Source: Streptococcus sp. 'caviae'
GTDB lineage: Bacteria > Bacillota > Bacilli > Lactobacillales > Streptococcaceae
Assembly: GCF_001937065.1 (NCBI RefSeq)
Contig: NZ_MOWR01000009.1
Span: forward strand, 1-64,000
Length of the DNA: 64,000 nt
Direction of reading: 5' to 3'
The notes under the pieces: model-generated
Database searches by the model: none
What the model was told of the DNA's origin: nothing
Seen by the model: only the letters and a program-made list of their open reading frames with translations
Shown: positions 1 through 11,446 of the stretch, one piece after another
How the letters are laid out: every line of letters starts with the position of its first letter
Numbering within the stretch: position 1 is the first letter of the stretch
Made by a program: the position numbers and the translations under genes

Positions 1-95
1 TCACAGACTATATTTTTTATTACAATCACAAACGCATTAAGACAAAATTAAAAGGATTTAGCCCTGTTCAATACAGAACCAAATCCTTTCAATAA
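1..95 (+). pseudogene. IS3-family transposase OrfB, C-terminal fragment cut by window edge
   Basis: The frame from base 3 to the TAA at 93-95 reads a run containing YYNHKRIKTKL and SPVQYR. This is the characteristic C-terminal end of the IS3-family (IS150 group) DDE integrase OrfB. Only about 30 residues lie in the window, so whether the element is intact cannot be judged. The gene points towards the inverted repeat at 103-127, as expected for OrfB at the right end of its element. Confidence 0.85.
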
Positions 96-102
96 TAGTT
101 CT

Positions 103-127
103 TGTCCAACTTTTTGGGGTCAGTACA
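103..127. mobile_element. right inverted repeat of the IS3-family element
   Basis: The sequence TGTCCAACTTTTTGGGGTCA followed by GTACA is the reverse complement of the TGTACTGACCCC...TTGGACA end typical of many IS3/IS150-group elements of lactic acid bacteria. It lies 8 bases after the OrfB stop codon. The rest of the element lies left of the window. Host DNA therefore begins near base 128. Confidence 0.8.
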
Positions 128-155
128 TATATGGGTGGGGTTTTTGTGTGCTTTT

Positions 156-164
156 TGCTATAAT
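156..164 (+). promoter_or_regulatory. extended -10 promoter upstream of aspS
   Basis: TGC precedes TATAAT at 159-164, an extended -10 without a clear -35. It lies just inside the IS junction and about 190 bases ahead of aspS, so aspS would have a long leader. That leader contains a perfect 14-base palindrome, GCGGCAGCTGCCGC, near 294-307. No T-box signature was found in it. Confidence 0.5.
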
Positions 165-354
165 AGATGGGAATGAATAAATGATATATGGTTGAAAGGA
201 AATGAATTCGGGCAGGAAAACCGGAGAATGATTGGAGCTGCTTGGCGAAGGAAAAAGTCGGGCAGGCAGTCTAATTTTCACTTGTTTTTTGCCGCGGCAG
301 CTGCCGCTTGAAGTAGTCCCTTAAGCTATTTTAACGATTCAGGTATCTTAATTT

Positions 355-2115
355 ATGAAGCGTTCTATCTATGCTGGCCGTGTTCGCAGTGAACACATCG
401 GAAGTGAACTGACTTTGAAAGGATGGGTTGGTCGCCGACGTGATTTGGGGGGCCTTATTTTTATTGACCTGCGCGACCGTGAAGGCATTATGCAGCTGGT
501 TATCAATCCGGCAGAAGTATCTGCGGATGTCATGGCAACTGCTGAAAGTCTTCGTAATGAATTTGTCATTGAGGCGACGGGGAAGGTATCTGCGCGTGAG
601 CAAGTCAATGACAAACTGCCAACTGGAGCTGTGGAGCTGAAAGTGAGCCAGCTGACAGTCCTCAACACTGCCAAAACAACTCCCTTTGAAATCAAAGACG
701 GTGTAGAAGCTGCAGATGAAACGCGCCTGCGTTACCGTTATCTTGATCTGCGGCGCCCTGAGATGTTAGAAAACTTTAAATTGCGTGCCAAAGTCACCCA
801 CTCAATTCGCAATTATCTGGATGAGCAGGAGTTTATAGACGTTGAAACACCTATGCTTGCTAAGTCCACGCCGGAAGGGGCGCGTGATTATCTGGTGCCG
901 AGCCGTATCAGCCGCGGACACTTTTATGCCCTTCCTCAAAGTCCGCAGATTACTAAGCAGCTGTTAATGAATGCTGGTTTTGACCGCTATTATCAGATTG
1001 TTAAATGTTTCCGTGACGAAGACTTGCGGGGCGACCGTCAGCCTGAATTCACACAGGTGGACTTGGAGACTTCTTTTTTGACAGACCAGGAGATTCAAGA
1101 CATTACAGAAGGCATGATTGCCCAAGTCATGAAAGATACGAAAGGTCTTGATATCAGCCTTCCTTTCCCGCGGATGACCTATGATGATGCCATGAATCAA
1201 TATGGCTCGGACAAGCCGGATACTCGTTTTGACATGCTTTTACAAGACTTGACAGATCTTGTCAAGGGAATTGACTTTAAAGTCTTTGCAGAAGCTCCTG
1301 CTGTCAAGGCTATTGTCGCTAAAAATGCTGCTGATCAGTATTCTCGCAAGGCTATTGATAAGTTGACAGACTTTGTCAAGCAATTTGGTGCTAAGGGTCT
1401 GGCCTGGGTTAAATACAGCAATGGGGACTTGACAGGCCCCGTCGCGAAGTTTCTCCTGCCGCTTGCTGATAGGTTGACAGAAAGTTTACAGCTGGAAGAA
1501 AATGATTTAGTCCTTTTTGTAGCAGACAGTTTGGATGTGGCCAATAATGCTTTGGGAGCGCTGCGCAGTCACTTGGGCAAAGAGCTGGGACTCATTGATC
1601 TGTCCAAGTTTAACTTTCTCTGGGTAGTTGACTGGCCTATGTTTGAATGGTCAGAAGAGGAGAACCGCTATACCAGTGCCCACCATCCTTTCACACTGCC
1701 GCAGGCAGATACAGCTCAGGAACTGGAGGGAGATCTAAGCAAGGTTCGGGCTGTCGCCTATGATATTGTGCTTAACGGCTATGAACTTGGCGGCGGAAGC
1801 CTGCGTATTAATCAAAGAGAGCTGCAGGAGCGCATGTTCCAAGCTCTCGGCTTTACAAAAGACAGTGCTCAGGAGCAATTTGGCTTTTTACTGGAAGCCA
1901 TGGATTATGGTTTTCCTCCTCACGGCGGCCTGGCGATTGGGCTTGACCGTTTTGTCATGCTGCTGGCTGGTAAGGACAATATTCGTGAAGTTATTGCCTT
2001 TCCAAAAAACAACAAGGCTTCTGATCCAATGACCCAGGCTCCAAGCCCCGTGTCTGATCAGCAGCTTGATGAACTTTCTTTAAATGTATTAGACCCTTCT
2101 AAAAATAATGACTAA
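355..2115 (+). CDS. aspS: aspartyl-tRNA synthetase
   Basis: Charges tRNA-Asp with aspartate in the cytoplasm. The 586-residue length fits bacterial AspRS. An N-terminal OB-fold anticodon-binding domain (about residues 1-110) is followed by the class II catalytic core, with motif 2 ([16 protein letters not shown], about 219-234), the bacterial GAD insertion, and motif 3 ([13 protein letters not shown]) near the C-terminus. The ATG has only a weak AGG upstream. It overlaps the next gene by 8 bases, so the three genes to 3953 are probably one transcript. Confidence 0.97.
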   Translation: MKRSIYAGRVRSEHIGSELTLKGWVGRRRDLGGLIFIDLRDREGIMQLVINPAEVSADVMATAESLRNEFVIEATGKVSAREQVNDKLPTGAVELKVSQLTVLNTAKTTPFEIKDGVEAADETRLRYRYLDLRRPEMLENFKLRAKVTHSIRNYLDEQEFIDVETPMLAKSTPEGARDYLVPSRISRGHFYALPQSPQITKQLLMNAGFDRYYQIVKCFRDEDLRGDRQPEFTQVDLETSFLTDQEIQDITEGMIAQVMKDTKGLDISLPFPRMTYDDAMNQYGSDKPDTRFDMLLQDLTDLVKGIDFKVFAEAPAVKAIVAKNAADQYSRKAIDKLTDFVKQFGAKGLAWVKYSNGDLTGPVAKFLLPLADRLTESLQLEENDLVLFVADSLDVANNALGALRSHLGKELGLIDLSKFNFLWVVDWPMFEWSEEENRYTSAHHPFTLPQADTAQELEGDLSKVRAVAYDIVLNGYELGGGSLRINQRELQERMFQALGFTKDSAQEQFGFLLEAMDYGFPPHGGLAIGLDRFVMLLAGKDNIREVIAFPKNNKASDPMTQAPSPVSDQQLDELSLNVLDPSKNND

Positions 2116-3046
2116 AAATAAATTTGCTATCATTTTTAAACACCGCCTCAAACGCTGGGCCAAGCGTTATCAGCTCATCCATGTGCTCTCGTCGATTTCG
2201 CGGGAGAAATATGGTGAGCGGATTTCAGGCTCTATTATATATGCCTTGCTGTCTTCTATTGCGGTGAATTTCTTCTTTCAGCCGGGGAAGGTTTATGCCA
2301 GCGGTGCTACCGGTCTGGCGCAGATTGTGTCGGCCTTGTCAGCTGAGTACACGAGCATCACTGTTCCTGTTTCGGTGACCTTTTACGCTGTTAATATACC
2401 GCTGTTGGTTATGGCTTGGTACACTATCGGTCATAAGTTTACCGTTTTTACCTTTATTACAGTCACTTTGAGTTCACTCTTCATTCAGTTCATTCCCCAG
2501 ATGACGCTGACGCCTGACCCGATGATGAATGCCATTTTCGGTGGTCTGGTTATGGGTGTGGGAATCGGCTTTGCGCTTCGCAACAACGTCTCAAGCGGCG
2601 GAACGGATATTGTCAGCCTTTTAGTCCGTAAAAAAACAGGACGTAAGGTCGGAACAGTTTCTTTGGTAGTCAATGTTTTGATTATGGCAGTTGCGGGCAT
2701 GACTTTCGGCTGGCAGTATGCGCTGTATTCGATGGTTACCATCTTTGTATCCAGCAGAATGACGGATGCTGTTTTCGTTAAGCAAAAGAAGATGCAGGCC
2801 ATGATTATCACCGGTAAACCCAGCCGTGTCATTCGCATGATTCATAAGAGGCTTAACCGCGGTGTGACTATTATCAATGATGCTGAAGGGACCTACAATC
2901 ATGAACACAAGGCTGTTCTTATCACGATCATCACGCGCGCAGAATTTAATGATTTTAAGGACATTATGAAAAAAACAGACAAGGATGCCTTTGTCTCTGT
3001 TGCGGATAATGTCAATATTATCGGCCGTTTTGTGGAAGACGATTAA
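2108..3046 (+). CDS. YitT/DUF161-family membrane protein (first copy)
   Basis: 312 residues with a charged N-terminal tail, about five to six hydrophobic segments, and a soluble C-terminal domain of about 90 residues (DUF2179 type, containing [15 protein letters not shown]). The GATGLAQ and SSGGTDI motifs are typical of YitT family proteins. The biochemical function is unknown. The start overlaps the aspS stop, suggesting translational coupling. A paralogue follows after 28 bases. Confidence 0.85.
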   Translation: MTKNKFAIIFKHRLKRWAKRYQLIHVLSSISREKYGERISGSIIYALLSSIAVNFFFQPGKVYASGATGLAQIVSALSAEYTSITVPVSVTFYAVNIPLLVMAWYTIGHKFTVFTFITVTLSSLFIQFIPQMTLTPDPMMNAIFGGLVMGVGIGFALRNNVSSGGTDIVSLLVRKKTGRKVGTVSLVVNVLIMAVAGMTFGWQYALYSMVTIFVSSRMTDAVFVKQKKMQAMIITGKPSRVIRMIHKRLNRGVTIINDAEGTYNHEHKAVLITIITRAEFNDFKDIMKKTDKDAFVSVADNVNIIGRFVEDD

Positions 3047-3074
3047 CGGTTATTTTGTGATTTAAGGAGCTTCA

Positions 3075-3953
3075 ATGAAAATAGATTATACGCTGCATTT
3101 GAGGAATTTTATTTTTATTGCCTTAGGAGCCGCGGTTTATGCCTTTGGTTTTGTCAATTTTAACATGGCCAATCATATTGCTGAAGGCGGCATTACTGGT
3201 TTAACGCTTGTTTTTCATGCTCTCTTAAAGATTGATCCAACCTACACCGGCTATCTGATGAATTTGCCTTTGCTGCTGCTCGGTGTTCATGTTTTTGGGC
3301 GCAGGGCGATGTTTTATACGATTTATGGCACCAGCGTGATGTACTTGTTTGTCTATGCTTTTCAGAGAATGCCGCTCTACATTGATTTACAGCATGACAA
3401 TTTAGTTGTTGCACTGGTAGCCGGTATCTGTTCAGGTATTGGCAGCGGTATTGTTTTTCGCTATGGAGGGACGACTGGCGGCTCTGATATTATCGCCCGT
3501 ATCATAGAAGATAAATACGGGATTCAGCTGGGTCAGGCCTTGCTGGGATTCGATATCTTTGTGATGCTGCTGTCTTTGACCTATGTGTCGATTCCTCAGA
3601 TGATGTACGCACTGATCGCCAGTTTCATGTTCAGTCAGGTTGTTATTTTAGTTCAAAACGGCGGTTACTCTGTCCGCGGTGTTTTGATTATTACAGATAA
3701 ACACGAGGAAGCGGCGGAGGTCATTCTTAGGGATCTTAACCGCGGGGTTACTTATTTAAAGGGACAAGGTGCCTATTCCGGCAAGGAGAAAAATGTTCTA
3801 TATGTTGCCTTGAATCCTTCAGATGTCAGAGTTCTTAAGGAAATCATGGAAGAATTGGATCCGAATGCTTTTATCTCCATTTTAAATGTGGAAGAAGTTA
3901 TCAGCCCGGATTTCGTTATCAGTAGGCGTGAGCGCAGAAGTGCGTATAGGTAG
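3075..3953 (+). CDS. YitT/DUF161-family membrane protein (second copy)
   Basis: 292 residues, same architecture as the preceding gene: hydrophobic N-terminal two thirds with the AEGGITG and GGTTGGSDIIA signatures, then a soluble DUF2179-like C-terminal domain with LNRGVTYLKGQGAY. A clear AAGGAG ribosome site precedes the ATG. The tandem pair is probably an old duplication kept as two subunits, since the sequences have diverged. The substrate is unknown. Confidence 0.85.
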   Translation: MKIDYTLHLRNFIFIALGAAVYAFGFVNFNMANHIAEGGITGLTLVFHALLKIDPTYTGYLMNLPLLLLGVHVFGRRAMFYTIYGTSVMYLFVYAFQRMPLYIDLQHDNLVVALVAGICSGIGSGIVFRYGGTTGGSDIIARIIEDKYGIQLGQALLGFDIFVMLLSLTYVSIPQMMYALIASFMFSQVVILVQNGGYSVRGVLIITDKHEEAAEVILRDLNRGVTYLKGQGAYSGKEKNVLYVALNPSDVRVLKEIMEELDPNAFISILNVEEVISPDFVISRRERRSAYR

Positions 3954-3987
3954 CCTTTTTTCCAATTGTTTGAGAGGAAGAATGAGT

Positions 3988-4024
3988 AAAAGGTCTGAGA
4001 TTTTTGTTAATCTCAGACCTTTTA
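3988..4024. terminator. bidirectional terminator between yitT pair and argS
   Basis: AAAAGGTCTGAGATT pairs with AATCTCAGACCTTTT around a short TTGTT loop. A T-run follows on the plus strand and an A-run precedes it, so it can serve both convergent transcripts. Confidence 0.85.
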
Positions 4025-4028
4025 TTTT

Positions 4029-5720
4029 TTACATTTCATCCGGAGCTTCTACACCGAGCAGACGCAGAGCTTCTTTGAGAACAGTTGACGTTGCATAGCT
4101 GAGTGCTAGACGGCTGCTGCGTTCTGGACTGTCATCGAGAATGCGTGTATGTGCATAGAATTTATTGAAACTTTGTGCTAGGTTAATGGCGAATTTAGCT
4201 ATAACAGACGGTTCAAAATTGTCCGCTGCTTTGCTAATGATGTCTGGGAATGCTTGGATAAGCTTAATAATCTCCCAGCTTTCGGCATCATGTAAACTGT
4301 AAACAGAGCTTTCATCAGGCTGGAAGTCAGCTTTTCTGAGAATAGACTGAATGCGGGCATGGGCATATTGGACGTAAGGCCCGGTTTCTCCTTCAAAGGA
4401 AACCATGGCTTCAAGATCGAAATCATAACCGTTGTTGCGGTCTGTTTTCAGATCGTAAAATTTAATGGCTCCGACACCGACAGCGTGAGCAACCTCCTCC
4501 TTGTTTGCCAAATCAGGATTCTTAGCGTCAATTTGCGCCAAGGAGCGTTTGACAGCTTCAGCAATAGTTGGCTCCAGCAGGATAACATTGCCCTTACGGG
4601 TGGATAATTTTTTCCCGTTTTTAGTCACCAGACCAAAGGAGACATGTTTAATATCTTCTCCCCAAGAATATCCCATCTCTGTCAGAACAGCCTTTAACTG
4701 TTTAAAGTGGGCTGATTGTTCCTGCCCGACAACATAGACAGACTTGGCAAAGTCATACTCGCGCTTGCGGTAGAGAGCGGCAGCCAAATCACGGGTAATA
4801 TAAAGCGTAGCTCCGTCCGATTTCTTGATTAGGGCAGGATGTTCAATGCCGTATTTTTCAAGATTGACAACCTGAGCCCCGTCAGACTCTTCTAAGAGCC
4901 CTTTTTCGGTCAGCAGCTCAACGACTTCATCCATCTTATCATTGTAAAAGGCTTCTCCATTGTAGCTGTCAAAATGAACATCCAGCTCCTTGTACAGACG
5001 GTTGAATTCAACGAGGCTTTCATCGCGGAACCATTGCCAGAGCGACAGGGCTTCTTCATCGCCGTTTTCTAATTTGCGGAACCACTCGCGGGCTTCCTCA
5101 TCAATTTCCGGATGCTTTTCAGCTTCAGCATTGATGCGGACATAAAGTTTTAAAAGCTCGTCAATAGGATGGGCTTGGACAGCTGCTTCGTCACCCCATT
5201 TTTTATAGGCGACAATCAGCATGCCGAATTGCTTGCCCCAGTCGCCCAGGTGGTTGATTTTAATGGTTTTGTAGCCCAGTTTTTGAAAGATATTGGACAG
5301 GGCGTCCCCGATAACCGTTGAGCGCAGGTGGCCGATAGAAAAAGGTTTTGCAATATTAGGGCTGGAGAGGTCTATGGTAATTGAGCGGCCCTGCCCGATT
5401 GTTTTTTGAGCGTAGCCGCTGCCTTTTGCAATCACTTCTTTTAGAACTTGGGCTGAAATCTCGGCTTTATTGAGAAAGAAGTTGATATAAGGGCCTACAG
5501 CTTCAACTTTTTCAAAACGGCCGGCATCAATCTGTTCAGCCAGCTCGCTGGCAATTATCTGCGGTGCTTTGCGCATGGTCTTAGCCAAGCTGAATGCTGG
5601 GAAAGCCAAATCTCCCATGTCGGATTTTTTAGGCTTTTCCAGAAGCTCTAAAATGCTGTCAGTATCTAAATCACTAATAACTTTAGCCAGTTCTTCTGCA
5701 ACGAATTGTTTGTTATCCAT
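4029..5720 (-). CDS. argS: arginyl-tRNA synthetase
   Basis: Charges tRNA-Arg. 563 residues from the chosen ATG at 5720, the usual streptococcal length. That start has GAGGAG 6-7 bases upstream, whereas the in-frame ATG at 5744 has no ribosome site. An N-terminal ArgRS additional domain (about 1-90) precedes the class I core with [16 protein letters not shown] (HIGH-like signature), then a C-terminal DALR anticodon-binding domain. Divergent from argR, as in other streptococci. Confidence 0.97.
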   Translation of the reverse strand: MDNKQFVAEELAKVISDLDTDSILELLEKPKKSDMGDLAFPAFSLAKTMRKAPQIIASELAEQIDAGRFEKVEAVGPYINFFLNKAEISAQVLKEVIAKGSGYAQKTIGQGRSITIDLSSPNIAKPFSIGHLRSTVIGDALSNIFQKLGYKTIKINHLGDWGKQFGMLIVAYKKWGDEAAVQAHPIDELLKLYVRINAEAEKHPEIDEEAREWFRKLENGDEEALSLWQWFRDESLVEFNRLYKELDVHFDSYNGEAFYNDKMDEVVELLTEKGLLEESDGAQVVNLEKYGIEHPALIKKSDGATLYITRDLAAALYRKREYDFAKSVYVVGQEQSAHFKQLKAVLTEMGYSWGEDIKHVSFGLVTKNGKKLSTRKGNVILLEPTIAEAVKRSLAQIDAKNPDLANKEEVAHAVGVGAIKFYDLKTDRNNGYDFDLEAMVSFEGETGPYVQYAHARIQSILRKADFQPDESSVYSLHDAESWEIIKLIQAFPDIISKAADNFEPSVIAKFAINLAQSFNKFYAHTRILDDSPERSSRLALSYATSTVLKEALRLLGVEAPDEM

Positions 5721-5854
5721 TTCTGTCTCCTCAAAAGTAATCATTTTATTTTAACATAAATTACCGTGCTTTTGCTGAAAATGACAAAAAATCTATCATC
5801 TTTCCTGCTGCTGTTTTTAAATAATGAAAGGATGAAAAAAGCCCTGATTTTTGA

Positions 5855-5860
5855 TATAAT
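5855..5860 (+). promoter_or_regulatory. -10 element of argR promoter
   Basis: TATAAT lies 32 bases before the argR ATG, with no good -35. The argR/argS divergent region (5721-5891) is AT-rich and could hold ArgR operators, but I could not define one confidently. Confidence 0.45.
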
Positions 5861-5891
5861 TTTAGAGATAATCAGATAATTGAGGAAACTA

Positions 5892-6329
5892 ATGAATAAA
5901 AAAGACCGTCAGCAGCAGATAAAGCGTATCATTCAAGCCAATCATATCGGCACTCAGGAAGACATCAAGGCCCACCTGCAAAAAGAAGGCATTTCGGTAA
6001 CACAGGCAACCCTTTCGCGGGATCTGCGGGAGATTGGTTTGTTAAAATTGCGGGATGAGTCAGGCCGGCTTCACTACAGCCTTTCAGAAGGAGAATCGAC
6101 CTACTTTGATCCCCTTATTTTGAGCTATGTTTTAAGTGTTGCCCGTGCTGGTTTTATGTTGGTGCTGCATACTAATTTGGGTGAGGCAGATGTTTTGGCC
6201 AATCTGATTGATGGCAGCAAAAAGTCCGAGATTCTGGGAACTATTGCCGGTGCGGACACTCTTTTAGTCATCTGTAAAGACGAAGAGACTGCCAGCCGGC
6301 TGGAAAACGATATTCTGTCAAGTCTATGA
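5892..6329 (+). CDS. argR: arginine repressor ArgR/AhrC family
   Basis: 145 residues from the ATG at 5892, which has GAGG 8 bases upstream. The longer TTG frame from 5880 lacks a ribosome site. An N-terminal winged helix ([16 protein letters not shown] at about 45-60) precedes a C-terminal hexamerisation and arginine-binding domain ([13 protein letters not shown]). It is expected to control arginine metabolism genes. Here it overlaps the YlbF-family gene by 4 bases (ATGA) and heads a run into mutS. Confidence 0.93.
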   Translation: MNKKDRQQQIKRIIQANHIGTQEDIKAHLQKEGISVTQATLSRDLREIGLLKLRDESGRLHYSLSEGESTYFDPLILSYVLSVARAGFMLVLHTNLGEADVLANLIDGSKKSEILGTIAGADTLLVICKDEETASRLENDILSSL

Positions 6330-6673
6330 GTTCATTTGAAGAAGCCCTTGAAGCCCTGGTGGCACTGTTGCGAGAACACGACAGTGTCATCGCTTATCAA
6401 GCTGTTGAAAAAAAGATTAAGTCCCTGCCTGAGCTAAGCCATTTAGCTCATAAAATGAAAGCCTATCAGCAGGATGCCGTGCTTTTTCAAAAAATTGAAA
6501 AGACAAAGGCCCAAAAAGAAGCCGATCAGCGGGCGGAGAAACTGGGAAAAGATTTAGACGGTCTTCCAATTGTCCAAGATTATCGAGCCAAGATGCAGGA
6601 TGCCAGCGATCTTTTGCAGTATGTCACAAAGACGCTGGAAGACAGGATAAATGAGGAGTTAGGAAATGACTAA
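6326..6673 (+). CDS. YlbF/YmcA-family protein
   Basis: 115 residues, highly charged and predicted all-helical, with the Lys/Gln-rich helical pattern of the YlbF/YmcA (DUF964) family. In Bacillus, members form a complex that influences RNase Y and development. Streptococcal roles are not established. It overlaps argR at its start and mutS at its end (8 bases), so it is translated in one polycistron with them. Confidence 0.75.
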   Translation: MSSFEEALEALVALLREHDSVIAYQAVEKKIKSLPELSHLAHKMKAYQQDAVLFQKIEKTKAQKEADQRAEKLGKDLDGLPIVQDYRAKMQDASDLLQYVTKTLEDRINEELGND

Positions 6674-9215
6674 GGAAAAGCTCTCTCCGGGAATGAAACA
6701 GTATTTGGATATCAAAGAAGATTATCCAGATGCTTTTTTGCTTTTCCGCATGGGAGATTTTTACGAACTGTTTTATGATGATGCTATCAAGGCTGCCAGA
6801 ATTTTAGAGATCAGTCTGACCAGCCGCAACAAAAATGCGGACAATCCCATTCCTATGGCGGGGGTGCCATACCACTCAGCTCAGCAGTATATTGATATTT
6901 TAGTTGAGCTTGGTTATAAGGTTGCTATTGCTGAGCAGATGGAGGATCCTAAGACAGCTGTCGGCGTTGTTAAGCGTGAAGTTGTTCAGGTCATCACACC
7001 GGGAACACTGGTGGATTCGTCTAAACCGGACAGTGCCAACAATTTTTTAGTTGCTCTGGATACAGATGGCAGCCATTTTGGTTTGTCTTACATGGACTTA
7101 TCAACTGGGGAATTTTATGCGACGACCTTAGCAGATCTAACAGCGGTCAGAAGTGAGGTGCTTAACCTCAAGGCGCGTGAGCTGGTTCTTGGTTTTGATC
7201 TTGATGAAGAAGCAGAAAACATTTTCCGCAAGCAGATGAACCTTTTACTGTCTGTTGAAGAAACAGTTTATGAGGACCTTCATCTGCTGGACAGCCAGCT
7301 GACCGACTTGGAGCTTGCCGCAGCTGGTAAGCTTTTGCAGTATGTGCACACAACCCAAAAACGAGAACTCAGTCATTTGCAAAAGCTTGTACACTATGAA
7401 ATTAAAGACTATCTGCAAATGACCTACACCACCAAATCCAGCTTGGACCTATTAGAAAATGCCCGCAGCGGCAAAAAGCACGGCAGTCTTTACTGGCTTT
7501 TAGATGAGACAAAGACAGCCATGGGAACACGGCTCTTACGGACTTGGATTGACCGTCCTTTGGTTAGCCGCGAGCTTATCAGCAAGCGTCAGGATATTAT
7601 TCAGGTCTTTTTGGATCAGTTTTTTGAGCGCAGTGATCTAAGCGACAGTTTAAAAGGAGTCTACGATATTGAACGCTTGGCCAGCCGGGTCTCTTTTGGC
7701 AAAGCCAATCCTAAAGATCTCTTGCAGCTGGGTCAGACCTTGGCGCAGGTGCCGGTTATTAAGGCAGTTTTAGAAAGTTTTGCCAGCCCTGCTTTGGAGG
7801 ATTTGGTCGGTCAAATTGATCCCCTGCCAGAGTTAGAAGAGCTGATTCGCTCAGCTATTGACCCTAACGCGCCGATGACGATTACAGAAGGCAGTATTAT
7901 CCGCGAAGGTTTTGATGAGACCTTGGATAAATACCGCAAGGTCATGCGTGAGGGAACAGGCTGGATTGCTGATATCGAGGCCAAAGAACGAGCAGCCAGC
8001 GGCATCTCCACTTTGAAAATCGATTATAATAAAAAAGACGGCTACTATTTCCATGTCACCAATTCCAACCTTCCTTTGGTACCTGAGCATTTCTTCAGAA
8101 AGGCAACCCTGAAAAATTCTGAGCGCTTTGGTACTGCAGAGCTGGCTAAAATTGAAGGTGAGATGCTGGAAGCGCGAGAAGAATCGGCTAATTTAGAGTA
8201 TGATATTTTCATGCGGATCAGAGCACAGGTCGAAACTTATATTGAACGCCTGCAAAGACTGGCTAAATACCTGGCAACTGTTGATGTGCTGCAAAGTCTC
8301 GCAGTGGTCGCAGAAAACAACCACTATGTCCGGCCGGTGTTTAATGATGATAAGGTCATCAGCATTGAAAACGGCCGCCATGCCGTGATTGAAAAAGTCA
8401 TGGGTTCTCAGGAGTATATTCCTAATACGATTCATCTTGATCAAAACACCAGTATCCAGCTGATTACGGGTCCCAATATGAGCGGTAAGTCAACCTACAT
8501 GCGCCAGCTTGCTCTGACTGTAATCATGGCACAACTGGGTTCTTTTGTTGCAGCGGATTTGGCTGATCTGCCTGTTTTTGATGCTATTTTCACTCGTATC
8601 GGTGCAGCAGATGACTTGATTTCCGGACAGTCCACCTTTATGGTCGAAATGATGGAGGCCAATCATGCCATCAAGGCTGCCAACGAAAACTCTCTGATTC
8701 TGTTTGATGAACTGGGACGCGGAACAGCTACCTATGATGGGATGGCTCTGGCACAGGCAATTATTGAATACATTCATGATAAAATCAATGCTAAAACCAT
8801 GTTTGCTACTCACTATCATGAGTTGACAGACCTGTCAACTAGCTTGACAAACCTTGTCAACGTCCATGTTGCGACTCTGGAAAAAAATGGCGAAGTGACT
8901 TTCCTGCACAAAATCACAGATGGTCCGGCCGATAAATCTTATGGAATCCACGTGGCAAAAATTGCCGGTCTGCCTGGAGGTTTATTGAACCGTGCCGACC
9001 ATATCTTAGCAGACTTGGAAAAGACCAGTGCTGCCGTTTCAGTTAATCTGAAAAATGATAAAACCTCTGAACAGCCTGTTCAAGAACAGCTGTCGCTCTT
9101 TAACATTGATGACGATTATAAAGAGCTGTTGGAAACATTGAGGCAGCTGGATGTTGCCAGTCTAACCCCAAGAGAGGCCATGAATGTTCTCTTTGATTTA
9201 AAAGATATGCTATAG
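6666..9215 (+). CDS. mutS: DNA mismatch repair protein MutS (HexA)
   Basis: Recognises mismatches and small loops. 849 residues. The N-terminal mismatch-binding domain carries the Phe-x-Glu signature within GDFYELF (about 36-42). The C-terminal ABC-type ATPase has Walker [12 protein letters not shown] (about 605-615), [13 protein letters not shown] (Walker B and signature) and the ATHYHEL loop. A helix-turn-helix dimerisation tail follows. mutL lies 72 bases downstream but has its own promoter. Confidence 0.98.
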   Translation: MTKEKLSPGMKQYLDIKEDYPDAFLLFRMGDFYELFYDDAIKAARILEISLTSRNKNADNPIPMAGVPYHSAQQYIDILVELGYKVAIAEQMEDPKTAVGVVKREVVQVITPGTLVDSSKPDSANNFLVALDTDGSHFGLSYMDLSTGEFYATTLADLTAVRSEVLNLKARELVLGFDLDEEAENIFRKQMNLLLSVEETVYEDLHLLDSQLTDLELAAAGKLLQYVHTTQKRELSHLQKLVHYEIKDYLQMTYTTKSSLDLLENARSGKKHGSLYWLLDETKTAMGTRLLRTWIDRPLVSRELISKRQDIIQVFLDQFFERSDLSDSLKGVYDIERLASRVSFGKANPKDLLQLGQTLAQVPVIKAVLESFASPALEDLVGQIDPLPELEELIRSAIDPNAPMTITEGSIIREGFDETLDKYRKVMREGTGWIADIEAKERAASGISTLKIDYNKKDGYYFHVTNSNLPLVPEHFFRKATLKNSERFGTAELAKIEGEMLEAREESANLEYDIFMRIRAQVETYIERLQRLAKYLATVDVLQSLAVVAENNHYVRPVFNDDKVISIENGRHAVIEKVMGSQEYIPNTIHLDQNTSIQLITGPNMSGKSTYMRQLALTVIMAQLGSFVAADLADLPVFDAIFTRIGAADDLISGQSTFMVEMMEANHAIKAANENSLILFDELGRGTATYDGMALAQAIIEYIHDKINAKTMFATHYHELTDLSTSLTNLVNVHVATLEKNGEVTFLHKITDGPADKSYGIHVAKIAGLPGGLLNRADHILADLEKTSAAVSVNLKNDKTSEQPVQEQLSLFNIDDDYKELLETLRQLDVASLTPREAMNVLFDLKDML

Positions 9216-9216
9216 C

Positions 9217-9251
9217 AAGGGAGCTGTCTCAAATGAGATTGCTCCTTTGTT
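9217..9251 (+). terminator. terminator/attenuator after mutS
   Basis: AAGGGAGC and GCTCCTTT pair around a 16-base loop just after the mutS stop, followed by a T-rich stretch that runs straight into the mutL promoter. Confidence 0.6.
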
Positions 9252-9254
9252 TTA

Positions 9255-9263
9255 TGTTATAAT
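9255..9263 (+). promoter_or_regulatory. extended -10 promoter of mutL
   Basis: TGT precedes TATAAT at 9258-9263, 25 bases ahead of the mutL ATG. The mutL ribosome site is GTGAGG. Confidence 0.6.
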
Positions 9264-9287
9264 AGACACATTCCAGTGAGGTAACAT

Positions 9288-11252
9288 ATGTCAAAAATTA
9301 TTGAATTGCCAGAAATATTAGCCAATCAGATTGCTGCCGGTGAAGTCATCGAAAGACCGGCCAGTGTCGTTAAAGAATTAGTTGAAAATGCCATTGACGC
9401 GGGCAGCAGCCAGATTACAGTAGACATTGAGGAATCGGGTCTTAAACAGATTCAGGTAATAGACAACGGTCAAGGAATGGAGCAGGCTGATGTAGCGATG
9501 AGCCTGCACCGTCATGCGACCAGTAAAATCAAGAGTCAGGCTGATCTTTTTAGAATTCGTACGCTTGGTTTTCGCGGGGAGGCTCTGCCTTCCATTGCTT
9601 CGGTCAGCCGTTTAAGCATCAAAACTGCCAGTGAGACAGAAAATCACGGGACTTTTCTTCTTGCTAATGGGGGCAAGGTTGAAAAAGAAGAAGCTGTCAG
9701 TACGCCGGTCGGAACAAAAATAACGGTCGAAGATCTGTTTTTTAATACTCCGGCTCGGCTTAAGTATATAAAAAGTCTGCAGGCTGAGCTAGCCCATATT
9801 ATTGATGTGATCAACCGTCTCAGTCTGGCCCATCCTGAGATTGCTTTTACTTTAATTAATGATGGCCGTGAGCTAATAAGAACTTCAGGCAGCGGTGATT
9901 TACGCCAAGCTATTGCAGGCATTTACGGCCTGAATACGGCTAAAAAGATGATTGAAATTTCCAATGCTGATCTCGATTTTGAAGTATCCGGCTATATCAG
10001 CCTGCCGGAGCTGACGCGGGCCAACCGCAACTACATCACCATTCTCATCAATGGACGCTATATTAAGAATTTTCTGCTGAACCGGGCAATTTTAGACGGT
10101 TACGGTTCTAAGCTGATGGTGGGGCGTTTTCCGATTGCGGTTATTGATATTCAGATTGACCCTTACTTGGCGGATGTCAATGTCCATCCAACCAAGCAGG
10201 AAGTCCGCATTTCTAAGGAAAAGGAGCTGATGCAGCTTATCAGCTCTGCTATTGCTGACAGTCTCAGGGAACAAGACTTAATTCCTGATGCTCTGGAAAA
10301 TCTGGCTAAAGCCAGCACCCGTCACAATCAAAAAGCAGAACAAACTTCTCTGCCTTTAAAGCAGTCCAGTATTTATTATGATAAGGACAGGAACGACTTT
10401 TTCCTTAAAGAAACAAAAGGAACAACTGTCGCAGAAGAATCAGCCAAGTTTACACAAGTTGACAGCTCTGTAAAGGAGCCTGTTGACAGCCCGGCAGCCA
10501 GTACCGTTAAATATGCCGAACGTAGTGTTTACAGCCAAGATGACAAAGATCATCCTGATCTTGTTTTAAAGGATAAAAGTCAGAAGAGACAGCTCAGCAA
10601 ACTTGTTAAAGATTTGGAAAATGAAGAAGTTTCATCTTTCCCCGAGCTGGATTATTTTGGCCAGATGCACGGCACCTATCTCTTTGCTCAAGGGCAAGGC
10701 GGCCTTTATATTATTGATCAGCATGCTGCACAGGAACGTGTAAAGTATGAGTATTACCGTGAAAAAATCGGAGAAGTTGACAGCAGTTTACAGCAGCTCT
10801 TGGTACCTTATTTGTTTGAGTTTCCGGCTAATGATTTTATGACCCTGCAGGAAAAAATGCCGATTCTCAACGAAGTCGGCATCTATCTGGAAGCTTATGG
10901 AGAAAATACCTTCATTCTAAGAGAGCACCCTATCTGGCTGCAGGAAAAAGAAATTGAATCTGCCATTTATGAAATGTGCGACATGCTGCTTTTGACCAAT
11001 GAAGTATCCATAAAAAATTATCGGGCAGAGCTGGCTATTATGATGTCCTGCAAGCGCAGTATCAAGGCCAACCATGCCTTAGACGATTATTCTGCCAGGA
11101 ATCTTTTGAATCAGCTGTCCCAGTGTAAAAATCCTTACAATTGTCCGCACGGCCGGCCGGTTTTAGTCAATTTCACCAAGTCTGACATGGAAAAGATGTT
11201 CCGCCGGATTCAGGAAAACCATACCAGCCTGCGAGAGTTAGGAAAGTACTGA
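9288..11252 (+). CDS. mutL: DNA mismatch repair protein MutL (HexB)
   Basis: Couples MutS recognition to strand removal. 654 residues. The N-terminal GHKL ATPase shows [17 protein letters not shown] and [12 protein letters not shown] linker of about 110 polar residues follows, then a C-terminal dimerisation/nuclease domain with [12 protein letters not shown]. This matches the DQHA(x)2E(x)4E metal-dependent nicking motif of MutL proteins from bacteria without MutH. Confidence 0.97.
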   Translation: MSKIIELPEILANQIAAGEVIERPASVVKELVENAIDAGSSQITVDIEESGLKQIQVIDNGQGMEQADVAMSLHRHATSKIKSQADLFRIRTLGFRGEALPSIASVSRLSIKTASETENHGTFLLANGGKVEKEEAVSTPVGTKITVEDLFFNTPARLKYIKSLQAELAHIIDVINRLSLAHPEIAFTLINDGRELIRTSGSGDLRQAIAGIYGLNTAKKMIEISNADLDFEVSGYISLPELTRANRNYITILINGRYIKNFLLNRAILDGYGSKLMVGRFPIAVIDIQIDPYLADVNVHPTKQEVRISKEKELMQLISSAIADSLREQDLIPDALENLAKASTRHNQKAEQTSLPLKQSSIYYDKDRNDFFLKETKGTTVAEESAKFTQVDSSVKEPVDSPAASTVKYAERSVYSQDDKDHPDLVLKDKSQKRQLSKLVKDLENEEVSSFPELDYFGQMHGTYLFAQGQGGLYIIDQHAAQERVKYEYYREKIGEVDSSLQQLLVPYLFEFPANDFMTLQEKMPILNEVGIYLEAYGENTFILREHPIWLQEKEIESAIYEMCDMLLLTNEVSIKNYRAELAIMMSCKRSIKANHALDDYSARNLLNQLSQCKNPYNCPHGRPVLVNFTKSDMEKMFRRIQENHTSLRELGKY

Positions 11253-11407
11253 TAACCTAACTAGGAAAAAGAAGTGTGACTCGTTGACATCTCGGTAAAT
11301 CAGCTTTCAGGGATTATCGATGCCATTTTGCTTGTTCTCCCTTTCTTAAACCTCATTAAAAGCGCATGATATTTTTAGCCGACAGTTTTTCGAAAAGTCG
11401 TAAATTA

Positions 11408-11416
11408 TGCTATACT
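11408..11416 (+). promoter_or_regulatory. extended -10 promoter of ruvA
   Basis: TGC plus TATACT at 11411-11416, 31 bases before the ruvA ATG. No convincing -35. The 194-base gap between mutL and ruvA holds no gene that I can see. Confidence 0.5.
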
Positions 11417-11446
11417 GATAGGGATTAAAGAGAGGTAAGAAAAAAC

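Noticed and set aside
165..354. Possible T-box leader in front of aspS
   Set aside because: No AGGGTGGNACCGCG-type antiterminator and no terminator with T-run; only a 14-base palindrome.
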